43,837 bases of DNA from Bacteroidales bacterium (GTDB lineage Bacteria > Bacteroidota > Bacteroidia > Bacteroidales > UBA932). A model generated the notes under the pieces. It made no database searches, was not told the origin of the DNA, and worked only from the letters and a program-made list of their open reading frames with translations. A program made the position numbers and the translations under genes. This document shows, one piece after another, positions 7,200 to 15,785 of the stretch (positions are counted from its first letter, which is position 1; the number at the start of each line of letters is the position of its first letter). The stretch lies in NCBI GenBank assembly GCA_016290415.1, contig JAEETP010000011.1, forward strand, positions 1 through 43,837, read 5' to 3'.

Positions 7200-8975
7200 A
7201 TGAAGAAACTGTTTACATTTTTTGCACTGACAGCAATCGCTTCTTTGTTTGCTGTGTCTTGTAAGGATATCACCCCCACGCCCGACGGCCCCGGCGCCAT
7301 CACGGCACCCACGCTCACGGTGACCCCCTCAGCCGCCGTTATCGACGTCGACAGCGATGAGACTGCTCTGACCTTCAACTGGAACGACGTAGCAGCAGAC
7401 GGCATAACTCCGGTATACAGCTTCCAGGTAACCAAAGAGGGCGACAGCGATTTCTCTGCAGGCACCGCATTTGAGTGCGACGGCACCAAGAAGGCATTCA
7501 GCCACGCAGAGATTGCCGCTCTTGCTCAGGAAATTGGCGCTTCTCTGGACAAAGGATTCAATCTGATGGCCCGCGTGCGCGTCACCGACAAGAACGACAA
7601 GAACATCACTCCCGCTGTTTCCAATGTGGTCACAGCAGCCGTTTCCAAGGCCCAGTTCCCTCTGGAGAACCTCTACCCGATAGGCGAGGCTACCCCCTAC
7701 GGCTGGAGTCAGGACAAGACCGTGGCAATGGAGCGCAACGGCAACATCTTTACCTGGGAAGGCCATCTTTATGCCGGCGGCGAGTTCAAATTCCTGCTCC
7801 AGAACGACGGCAACTGGTGGCCTGGTCTAGTTAACGCCAGCAACGACGATCCCTACACCTTCAATCCAGTGATCCGTATGGAAGACGGTGCCGACTACAA
7901 GTTCAAAGTAGACAAAGAGGGTAAATACCTCATCACCATCGATGCCACCAACACCAACGACATCAAGATGACCGCAGAATTCCTTGGCGAAGACACCCAG
8001 GAACTCGTTATCGAAGAACTTATCATACTCGGCAGCGCCACCAATACCGGCTGGAGCCTGGATGATGCTGTGGCATTTACCAAAAATGGAGATATCTACA
8101 CCTGGGAAGGTTATCTGAGCGACAGCGGTGAATTCCGCTTCCCTTGCCAGAGAGACTGGTGGCCCGGCCTGATGATTCCCGCCGACGGCGGCACCTCCGG
8201 CACCCTGATCAGGGGCAACAGCGACGGCGACAAGGTTGTTTATAACGTAGAAGAGCCCGGCAACTACCGCATCACCATCAATGCAAAGGATTTAAGCTAT
8301 ACCATAGAATTCCTGGGCGCTCCGGAGCCGTCTGAATTTATCAATCTGTATATGTCCGGCGACGCAACAGCCTTTGGCTACACCACTTCAATGAACGATG
8401 TCAACCGGCTCAAGCCCGAAACTCCCGACAAATACATATGGGGCGGAGACCTCAAGGCCAGTGGCAAATTCAAGTTCCAGACCAAGGCCGACTGGATTCC
8501 GTCTTATAATCGCGATGCCACCAGCGACAATCCCTGGAAAATGGTCCTTCGCAACACATATGATGATCCCGATGAGCAGTTTTCTGTTGAAGCCGACGGG
8601 ACTTACATCGTAGAGGCAAACCTCATCACTATGAAGGCTAACGTTACTCCGGTGGAAGGCATTTACGTCCTGGGCGGCGCAACCGAGACCGGATGGAGTT
8701 TGGACAATATGGCGGCTTTCACCCGCAACGGCAACATCTACACCTGGGAAGGTATCCTCAAACCCAATGAAGAATTCCGTTTCCCTCTCCAGAAGAAATC
8801 CAATGCCTGGTGGCCGTGCCTGATGGTGGCAGAAGACGGCGAGAGCCTCGTTATCGGATACGGAGACGACGACAAGACCGCCTATAAGATTCAAAGCGAC
8901 TACCCCGCACCTGGCTTCACGGTAGTCATCAACCTCGACTCAATGAAGTGCACCATCACTCCTAGCGAAAACTAA
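7200..8975 (+). CDS. SusE/SusF-like surface glycan-binding lipoprotein with four starch-binding-type modules
   Basis: A 591-residue lipoprotein (MKKLFTFFALTAIASLFAVSC, cysteine at 21). A SusE-type N-terminal Ig-like domain (about 35-150) contains ALTFNWNDV and the xxFxxTKEGDSDF pattern. Four tandem SusE/F-type carbohydrate-binding modules follow, at about residues 158-265, 272-372, 380-485 and 487-591. Modules 1, 2 and 4 share G(S/E/G)AT-xx-GWS, the (I/T)YTWEG strand and a WWPGL or WWPCL loop whose tryptophans likely stack on glucose rings. Module 3 keeps only part of this (DWIPSYNRD). Bacteroides SusE and SusF carry two and three such modules, so four is large. It would capture alpha-glucan at the cell surface. 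It is unusual in preceding SusC in the operon. Its stop overlaps the next start by one base (TAATG). Confidence 0.9.
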   Translation: MKKLFTFFALTAIASLFAVSCKDITPTPDGPGAITAPTLTVTPSAAVIDVDSDETALTFNWNDVAADGITPVYSFQVTKEGDSDFSAGTAFECDGTKKAFSHAEIAALAQEIGASLDKGFNLMARVRVTDKNDKNITPAVSNVVTAAVSKAQFPLENLYPIGEATPYGWSQDKTVAMERNGNIFTWEGHLYAGGEFKFLLQNDGNWWPGLVNASNDDPYTFNPVIRMEDGADYKFKVDKEGKYLITIDATNTNDIKMTAEFLGEDTQELVIEELIILGSATNTGWSLDDAVAFTKNGDIYTWEGYLSDSGEFRFPCQRDWWPGLMIPADGGTSGTLIRGNSDGDKVVYNVEEPGNYRITINAKDLSYTIEFLGAPEPSEFINLYMSGDATAFGYTTSMNDVNRLKPETPDKYIWGGDLKASGKFKFQTKADWIPSYNRDATSDNPWKMVLRNTYDDPDEQFSVEADGTYIVEANLITMKANVTPVEGIYVLGGATETGWSLDNMAAFTRNGNIYTWEGILKPNEEFRFPLQKKSNAWWPCLMVAEDGESLVIGYGDDDKTAYKIQSDYPAPGFTVVINLDSMKCTITPSEN

Positions 8976-10561
8976 TGAAACACCTTCTTGTCATAATAGC
9001 GGTTCTGCTTCTGGCAGCAACGGCTTCCGCCCAAACGGTGGAAGCGCTGCTGCTGCAGCTGGACGCTGCCGTACAGGACAAGGAGACCTATTACCGCAGC
9101 AAAGAAGAGCGGATTGATGCGATCCGCTCTTCCGCAGCCGGTATGGCGGAAGAAAACCGCTACGACATATACGATGCGCTGTATAACGAATATGCCAAGT
9201 TCAATCTGGATTCAGCGCTCAATTATGCCCGCAAAGAATTGGCGATAGCCATAGCTAGCAACAGCCGGGACAATATCGACCAGTCGCTTATGCATCTGGC
9301 CGGTATTTATATCAACGCGGGGCTCTACAATGAGGCGGAAGAGCTTGTACGGCAGGTAAAAAGCCGTTCGGCATATTACTATCACACCCTACACACTCTC
9401 TACAGTGCAATGGCCTCAACCGCCGTGTTGCGAGACAGGGCCGACACTTATGCCAATCTGAAGGAGCTCTATAGGGACTCTCTGATTCAGAGCCAGAGCG
9501 CAAGTAACATAGGGTACGTATATTCCACCGCAGAGAAACTTACTGAACAGGGACGCCACTACGACGCCCTGCTGCTGCTCACCAACAGGTACAACGACCC
9601 GCTTCTGTCGAGCAGCGAGAAGGCCATCCTGGACTATTGTATGGCAGTAGCCTACAAAGGGTTGGGCAATCGCGAGAAAGCCAAGTGGCACTACGCTGCC
9701 AGCGCCATTGCCGACAAGAAAACCCCTGTAAAGGAGTACCGCTCGCTACAGGAACTGGCATTTATGCTCTACGAAGACGGCGACCTCAGGCGGGCCTACA
9801 ACTACATCTCCTGCGCAATGGAAGATGTTCAGTCCAGTAACATCCAACTAAGGGCGGTGGAGTTCAGCCCGTTTATGTCCACAATAGGAACGGCCTACGA
9901 GAAGGATATACGTCAACGGGCCCGCAGCCAGCAATGGCTATTGATCACCCTGTCTGCCTTGCTGGTCCTGCTGGCATTGGTCACCCTTCTTGCCCTCAGG
10001 CAGCGCAATGCCCTGAGACGCAGCAACAGCAGCCTGGTGGAAGTTAATCAGGAACTGACCGATATTTCAAAACAACTGCAGGAAACGGGCTACCTGAAAG
10101 ACGAATACCTTTATCAATATATGGAACAGGCGTCGGCCAATATCGACCGGCTGGAGGCCTTCAGGCGCAAAACTCTGGTGGAATGCCGCAAACAGGGGGC
10201 GGAACGCCTCGCCTCCACTCTGGAAGCCTCGTTTGATTCGGAGAGTGAAATGCGCAACTTCCACCGCAACTTCGACGAGACTTTCCTGCATCTGTTCCCA
10301 TCTTTCGTGGAAGATGTCAACCGTCTGCTGAAACCCGAGATGCAGCTGGAGCCCAAGCCGGGCCGGTTGCTGAACACAGAGTTGCGCATTCTGGCGCTTA
10401 TCCGCCTGGGTGTTACCGACAACGTTAAAATGGCGCATTTCCTGCGCACATCACTTTCGACCATATATAACTATCGCTCCAAGCTGCGCAATGCAGCGCT
10501 CTCCGACGCCGGCACCTTTGAAAACGAAGTGGCCAAAATCGGGAAAATCAAAATAGACTAA
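8975..10561 (+). CDS. SusR/DUF6377-type membrane-spanning transcriptional regulator
   Basis: A 528-residue protein built like SusR-type regulators of Bacteroidota. A signal peptide (MKHLLVIIAVLLLAATASAQ) leads a helical, TPR-like periplasmic sensor (about 21-315) with repeated YDALYNEYAKFNLDSALNYA-like helices. One transmembrane helix follows (about 322-343, WLLITLSALLVLLALVTLLA), then a cytoplasmic coiled-coil and DUF6377-type region (about 345-460). The C-terminal LuxR-like helix-turn-helix (about 468-510) reads LALIRLGVTDNVKMAHFLR followed by TSLSTIYNYRSKLRN. It probably senses an oligosaccharide in the periplasm and activates the locus. No kinase or receiver domain is present, so it is not a hybrid two-component regulator. 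It is encoded inside the operon, overlapping the gene before it by one base; 5 bases separate it from the next. This implies feedback on its own expression. Confidence 0.85.
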   Translation: MKHLLVIIAVLLLAATASAQTVEALLLQLDAAVQDKETYYRSKEERIDAIRSSAAGMAEENRYDIYDALYNEYAKFNLDSALNYARKELAIAIASNSRDNIDQSLMHLAGIYINAGLYNEAEELVRQVKSRSAYYYHTLHTLYSAMASTAVLRDRADTYANLKELYRDSLIQSQSASNIGYVYSTAEKLTEQGRHYDALLLLTNRYNDPLLSSSEKAILDYCMAVAYKGLGNREKAKWHYAASAIADKKTPVKEYRSLQELAFMLYEDGDLRRAYNYISCAMEDVQSSNIQLRAVEFSPFMSTIGTAYEKDIRQRARSQQWLLITLSALLVLLALVTLLALRQRNALRRSNSSLVEVNQELTDISKQLQETGYLKDEYLYQYMEQASANIDRLEAFRRKTLVECRKQGAERLASTLEASFDSESEMRNFHRNFDETFLHLFPSFVEDVNRLLKPEMQLEPKPGRLLNTELRILALIRLGVTDNVKMAHFLRTSLSTIYNYRSKLRNAALSDAGTFENEVAKIGKIKID

Positions 10562-10566
10562 CTGAT

Positions 10567-12795
10567 ATGACTAAACATTTGGCAGCATTATTGGCAATAT
10601 GCCTGGCACTGGGTGCCTGCGACAGGGGGACTATCTGGAAGACAGACACTTTCTCCCTGGACAAGGAGGGCATTACACAGACCGAGGGAGGCCGCTTCCG
10701 CGCCTCTGCCCCCGATGCGGGCACGCTGGTATCAGACTACCCCGACACCGACATTCCAGGGGGAGTGTGGCACCAGAGCAGAGACCTTGGCCGCTTTGCC
10801 CGTTACCAGGCCCCCGGCACGTGGGAAGAGGCAATGTACAACCTCTCTCTGGAAGAGAGCGAGAACGCCGTTGAAGCCGACTCCACCCTGCGCACCGGCC
10901 GCAGCTGGGCAGGCGTGTGGACGCGCGACGTGAGCTACTCTACTCTGCTGGCAATGGCCCTCGTGCAGACAGAGTCTGCCCGCAAAAGCCTGGAATTCAA
11001 ACTCAACAGCCGCGGCCGCATAATCCAGGATACCGGCACCGGCGGCAGCTGGCCGGTTTCCACCGACCGCATTATCTGGGCTGTGGCGGCCTGGGAAATA
11101 TATAAGGTGACAGGCGACGAAGCCTGGCTGGATAAAATCTACCCCGCCATCAAATGCTCTTTGGAAGACGATATCCTCACTGACTACGACCCCGTGACAG
11201 GCCTGGTGAAGGGCGAGTCCAGTTACCTTGACTGGCGCGAGCAGGAATATCCTCTTTGGATGGACCCTTCCGACATCTATAACAGCGAAAACCTGGGCAC
11301 GAACTGCGTGCACTACCGCGCCCTGCGCATCCTGGCTGAAATCGAACGCCTCAAGGGCGGCGGAGATGCAGGACGCTACGACGCTTTTGCCGACAAAATC
11401 AAAGAGGGAATCAACCGCCATCTCTGGATGGAAGACCAGGGATTCTATGCCCAATATCTTTACGGGCGGCAGTTCCTTACAGCTTCTCCCCGCAGCGAGA
11501 CTCTGGGCGAAGCCCTGGCTATCCTCTGGGGCATCGCCAGCGACGAACAGGCCGGGCGCATCTGTGCCAAAATGGCCAATCAGGACTATGGCACATCGTG
11601 CTTCTTCCCCAACATAGCGGGAATTCCCCCCTACCATAACGACGCTATGTGGCCCTTTGTACAGGCTTTCTGGATGAGGGCCTGCAAAGCGGCCGGCAAC
11701 GAAAAAGGCGTGCTGCACTCAATGGCGGCCATATGGCGCAACGCCGGCCTTTTCCTGACCAACAAAGAGAATATGGTGATCTACAACGGCAAGTGGCAGG
11801 GGACCGAAATCAACTCTTCCAATATGCTCTGGAGCCTGTCCGGCAACCTCAGCGTAGTGTATTCCATCCTTTTCGGTATGAGCTTCGAAGCCGACCGGCT
11901 CTGCTTTACCCCCTTCGTGCCGCGCTCTATGCAGGGCATCCGCACTCTGGAGGGATTCCCTTACCGCAACGCCACGCTGGATATAACAGTGGAAGGTTTT
12001 GGCAGCGGCATCTCCGCCTTCTATCTGGACGGCAACCCGACCGAGGCCCAAATCCCCGCAAGTTTGGAGGGCAGCCACACCATCCGCATTGTCCTGGACA
12101 AAAAGATCGGTCCCAGCCAGATAAACATTGTAAAGAATGCTTATTCTCCCGACACGCCCGTGTGCATCCGCAGTGATGCCACCCTCAATTGGGAGGCTTG
12201 CGAAGGGGCGCGCGCATACCGGGTTATCTGTGACGGAAAACCTTGCAGCGAAACTCGCGATACCTTCTTCGAAATGGAACGCTACGGTGAATACCAGGTA
12301 GTGGCATTGGGCGCAAACGGCTATGAATCGTTTGCATCAGAGCCCGTCAACTATGTCAACGGCAACCTGATGCTGGTGCCGCTGGAAGGACTTGCCGTTA
12401 CAGCCACAGCCCCCTACACCCAATTCGACGGAAAGGGTTATCTTCCCCTATCGCTCACCGAAAACCTCAATTTCTCCATCCCCGTGGATGTGCCTGAGGA
12501 GGGCGATTATTCCATAGACTTCCTTTATGCCAATGCCAACGGCCCCATCAACACCAATAACCGCTGCGCCATCCGCACCCTTTGGGACGGCAGTGTGCGT
12601 CTGGGTGTTCTGGTGCTGCCGCAGTGTGGCGACGACGCCCTCAACATATGGAAGTATTCCCATCCCCGCATTGTTCATCTTACGGCAGGTCCCCACAACT
12701 TCCGCCTGACCTTCGAAGATGAGAACTACAATATGAATATCGAAACAAACAGTGCCGCCATCAGTAAGATGCGGCTCATCAGACTATCCTTATAA
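10567..12795 (+). CDS. Six-hairpin ((alpha/alpha)6) glycoside hydrolase lipoprotein with C-terminal carbohydrate-binding-like domain
   Basis: A 742-residue lipoprotein (MTKHLAALLAICLALGAC, cysteine at 18). The central region (about 85-500) has the look of an (alpha/alpha)6 barrel of the MGH1/GH63-like group: SWAGVWTRDVSYSTLLAMAL near residue 115, TGGSWPVSTDRIIWAVAAWE, SSYLDWREQEYPLW near 220 and PPYHNDAMWPFVQAFWM further on. The WTRD Asp and the acidic residues of DWREQE are candidate active-site residues. An Fn3-like part (about 540-605) and a terminal beta-sandwich (about 610-742) follow; the latter contains GPINTNNRCAIRTLW and resembles CBM6/35-type modules. I cannot assign a CAZy family. 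GH15 glucodextranases share the fold, so exo-action on isomaltooligosaccharides is plausible inference. Its stop overlaps the SusC start by one base. Confidence 0.78.
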   Translation: MTKHLAALLAICLALGACDRGTIWKTDTFSLDKEGITQTEGGRFRASAPDAGTLVSDYPDTDIPGGVWHQSRDLGRFARYQAPGTWEEAMYNLSLEESENAVEADSTLRTGRSWAGVWTRDVSYSTLLAMALVQTESARKSLEFKLNSRGRIIQDTGTGGSWPVSTDRIIWAVAAWEIYKVTGDEAWLDKIYPAIKCSLEDDILTDYDPVTGLVKGESSYLDWREQEYPLWMDPSDIYNSENLGTNCVHYRALRILAEIERLKGGGDAGRYDAFADKIKEGINRHLWMEDQGFYAQYLYGRQFLTASPRSETLGEALAILWGIASDEQAGRICAKMANQDYGTSCFFPNIAGIPPYHNDAMWPFVQAFWMRACKAAGNEKGVLHSMAAIWRNAGLFLTNKENMVIYNGKWQGTEINSSNMLWSLSGNLSVVYSILFGMSFEADRLCFTPFVPRSMQGIRTLEGFPYRNATLDITVEGFGSGISAFYLDGNPTEAQIPASLEGSHTIRIVLDKKIGPSQINIVKNAYSPDTPVCIRSDATLNWEACEGARAYRVICDGKPCSETRDTFFEMERYGEYQVVALGANGYESFASEPVNYVNGNLMLVPLEGLAVTATAPYTQFDGKGYLPLSLTENLNFSIPVDVPEEGDYSIDFLYANANGPINTNNRCAIRTLWDGSVRLGVLVLPQCGDDALNIWKYSHPRIVHLTAGPHNFRLTFEDENYNMNIETNSAAISKMRLIRLSL

Positions 12796-15785
12796 TGACC
12801 AAGAAACTTTTGATCCTGATTCCCGCGCTGTTGTTGCTTTCAGCGGGGGCCATCCACGCCCAGACTCTCAAGGGCGTGGTCAACGACGAGTCGGGACAGC
12901 CTGTAGTTGGCGCTTATGTACTCCCTGTGGGCAATGTCAACAATGGAACTGTCACCGACATCGACGGCAAATTCAGCCTTGGCGTCAAGGCCGATTTGCT
13001 AAAGGTGACCTGCATCGGATACAAGGATGCCGAAGTTGCGGTAGACGGCCGCGACTTTGTGGAAATCATCCTTAAAGAAGATGCCGAGATGCTGGAAGAG
13101 ACGGTGGTTATCGGCTACGGCACGGTGCGCAAGAGCGACTTGACCGGAGCCGTATCCAGCGTGAGCAGCACAGTGCTCTCCGACCGCTCTTCTTCAAACG
13201 TGGGCCAGCTGCTTCAGGGCCGTATGGCCGGCGTCTACATTGTGGACAGCGGTAACCCGCAGAGCAACGTCTCCATCAAAATCCGCGGTCTGGGCACTGT
13301 GAACAACTCCGACCCGCTGCTGGTGATAGACGGTGTGCCTATGGTGAATATGGGTCTCAATGCCCTTAACACCAACGACATCGAGACCATTGACGTGCTC
13401 AAGGATGCCTCCGCCACCGCCATTTACGGTGCCCGCGGCGCCAACGGTGTCGTGATTGTCACCACCAAGAAGGGCGCCAGCGAAGACGGTGTCCTGACCC
13501 TGACCACCAACCAGGGTGTGGCAATGGCGACCAGCATCCCCAAACTGCTGGATGCAGCTGGCTTCGCCGCCCTCAACAACGATATGATGGTGGCCTCGGG
13601 CAATAATCCCAACCCTGCCTGGGCAGAACCCGCCTCACTGGGCAAAGGCACCGACTGGATTGCCGAGATGATATCTCCCGCATACCTCCAGAAATATGGC
13701 CTCTCCTACTCCGGCGGCAACGAAAAGAACCGCTATTATATCTCCGGCAGCTACACCGACCACGACGGTATTGTAAAGAGCGTCGGTTTCAAAAAGGCCA
13801 CCTTCCAGGCAAATCTGGACAACCAGGTCAAGCCGTGGATAAAGTTCTCTACCAACCTGACCGGCAGCTTTGACAACAAGACCAACGGCGACTATTCCAT
13901 GAGCGACCTGCTCAAGAGTATCCCGGCCCTGCCAATCTTCAAAGAAGATGGTGTTACCTACAACGGCCCAACTGGCAACGCCCTGTGGTGGGGTGACAAG
14001 AAGAACCAGGTAGGTACGGCCATCATCAATAAGAACCGCACTCAGGGCTACAACTTCTTGCTGAGCGAGACTATGGAGATTTCGCTCCCGATTCCAGGCC
14101 TGAAGTTCAAATCTACCGAGAGTATGGGCGCCACCTTCGTGATCAGCGAGAGTTTCCGGCCGGAATATCCCTGGGCGCCCAATCCCCAAGCCAAAACCGA
14201 GCGCTGGGCCCAGAGCAGCCGCTATATGAGTTATCTGGCCGATAACTATTTCACCTACGACGCCACCTTTGGCAAACACACCATCAATGCTATGGCCGGC
14301 AGTTCGCTGCAGTGGGGCGACAGCTGGTTTATGAACGGCCAGAAGAAGGGCTTCCTCTCCGACAGTGCCAGCCAGTTCAACAACGGCACCGAGATTGAAA
14401 GTCTCAATGGTACCCGCAGCGAATGGGCCATCGCCTCGTTTATGGGCCGTGCCAACTGGAGCTACGACAACAGGTATATGCTCACAGCCACCGTACGCTA
14501 CGACGGGTCTTCCAAGTTTGGCCCCGGATACCGCTGGGGTCTGTTCCCGTCATTCGCCGGCGCCTGGCGAATCAGCGAAGAGGAATGGTTCCCCAAGAAC
14601 AACACCCTCACCTATCTGAAACTGCGTGCCGGCTACGGCGTTACAGGTAACCAGGAAATCGGTGACTATAGCTTCGCTTCTGTCTACAATACCGGCCAGT
14701 ACTCCTTCAACGGCAACGTGGTCAACTCGCTGGTGGCCTACAAACTTTCCAATCCCGACATCCACTGGGAAGAGATGGAGCAGTACAATATCGGTTTCGA
14801 TGCGGCATTCTTCAAGTCGCGCCTGCGCCTGAACGTGGATGCATACCTCAAGAACACCAACGGTATGCTGGTCAAGATGACCGTGCCCATCAGCACCGGC
14901 TACGACGACCAGGACGTCCCTTACACCAACGAGGGCAAGATCCGTAATATGGGTGTGGAAGTAGTCCTGTCCAGCGACAATATCGTGCGCGAGGACTTAT
15001 ATTGGGGTACCGACTTCAACATCACATTCAACAAGAATAAAATCCTTTCGCTGGATACCGCCGAAGCCCTCTACTATAACGACTCGGGCTTTGGTCAGTA
15101 CTTCTGCACCAATATGGTCGGACAGCCCATCGGCGCCTTTATCGGATGGGAAACCCGCGGCCTGTTCCAGACACAGGACGATGTGGACAACTGGGCCAGC
15201 CAGCCGGGCGCGGAGCCGGGCGATATCCGCTTTGCAGACACCGACAACGGTGTGGGCAACGGCTCCATCAACGACGATGACCGCGTAATTATCGGCTATT
15301 CCCAGCCCAAGTTCATAGCCTCCTTGAACAACACCCTCCGCTATAAGAGTTTTGACTTGTCGGTATTCTTCCAGAGCGTATACGGCAACAAGATCTTCAA
15401 TGTAACCAAGGTGGATATGACCAGTATGAGCACTGTCTGCAATCAGTACGCAATGGTTGAAGACCGCTGGAAAGGCGAAGGCACCTCCAACAGTATGCCC
15501 CGTGCAATCTACGGCGACCCCAACAACAACACCCGCCCCAGTACCCGCTACATAGAGGACGGTAGTTACCTGCGTCTCAAGAACCTCACCCTGGGCTGGT
15601 CCCTGCCGCAGAAGGCTGTCCGCGCTTTGGGCATCAACGCTTTCAGGGTTTATCTCGAGGGAACCAATCTCTTTACCCTGACCTCTTACACCGGGTTTGA
15701 CCCCGAAGTGGGAGTTTCTTCCATCGACTGGGGCACATACCCCGTGACCCGCACCTTGAGCCTTGGTATCGACCTTAAATTCTGA
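12795..15785 (+). CDS. susC-like: SusC-family TonB-dependent outer-membrane transporter
   Basis: A 996-residue SusC/RagA protein. Signal peptide MTKKLLILIPALLLLSAGAIHAQ; carboxypeptidase-D-like domain at about 24-92 (LKGVVNDESGQPVVGAYVLP ... TVTDIDGKFSL). The TonB-box region follows (EETVVIGYGTVRKSDLTGAV, about 103-122). The plug domain (about 115-230) includes the SusC motifs SIKIRGLGTVNNSDPLLVID, NDIETIDVLKDASATAIYG and ARGANGVVIVTTKKG. A 22-strand barrel should fill the rest, ending RTLSLGIDLKF with terminal Phe. It pairs with SusD to import oligosaccharides using TonB energy. Given the neighbouring GH66, isomaltooligosaccharides are the likely cargo. One-base stop/start overlaps join it to the genes on both sides, implying translational coupling. 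Confidence 0.97.
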   Translation: MTKKLLILIPALLLLSAGAIHAQTLKGVVNDESGQPVVGAYVLPVGNVNNGTVTDIDGKFSLGVKADLLKVTCIGYKDAEVAVDGRDFVEIILKEDAEMLEETVVIGYGTVRKSDLTGAVSSVSSTVLSDRSSSNVGQLLQGRMAGVYIVDSGNPQSNVSIKIRGLGTVNNSDPLLVIDGVPMVNMGLNALNTNDIETIDVLKDASATAIYGARGANGVVIVTTKKGASEDGVLTLTTNQGVAMATSIPKLLDAAGFAALNNDMMVASGNNPNPAWAEPASLGKGTDWIAEMISPAYLQKYGLSYSGGNEKNRYYISGSYTDHDGIVKSVGFKKATFQANLDNQVKPWIKFSTNLTGSFDNKTNGDYSMSDLLKSIPALPIFKEDGVTYNGPTGNALWWGDKKNQVGTAIINKNRTQGYNFLLSETMEISLPIPGLKFKSTESMGATFVISESFRPEYPWAPNPQAKTERWAQSSRYMSYLADNYFTYDATFGKHTINAMAGSSLQWGDSWFMNGQKKGFLSDSASQFNNGTEIESLNGTRSEWAIASFMGRANWSYDNRYMLTATVRYDGSSKFGPGYRWGLFPSFAGAWRISEEEWFPKNNTLTYLKLRAGYGVTGNQEIGDYSFASVYNTGQYSFNGNVVNSLVAYKLSNPDIHWEEMEQYNIGFDAAFFKSRLRLNVDAYLKNTNGMLVKMTVPISTGYDDQDVPYTNEGKIRNMGVEVVLSSDNIVREDLYWGTDFNITFNKNKILSLDTAEALYYNDSGFGQYFCTNMVGQPIGAFIGWETRGLFQTQDDVDNWASQPGAEPGDIRFADTDNGVGNGSINDDDRVIIGYSQPKFIASLNNTLRYKSFDLSVFFQSVYGNKIFNVTKVDMTSMSTVCNQYAMVEDRWKGEGTSNSMPRAIYGDPNNNTRPSTRYIEDGSYLRLKNLTLGWSLPQKAVRALGINAFRVYLEGTNLFTLTSYTGFDPEVGVSSIDWGTYPVTRTLSLGIDLKF

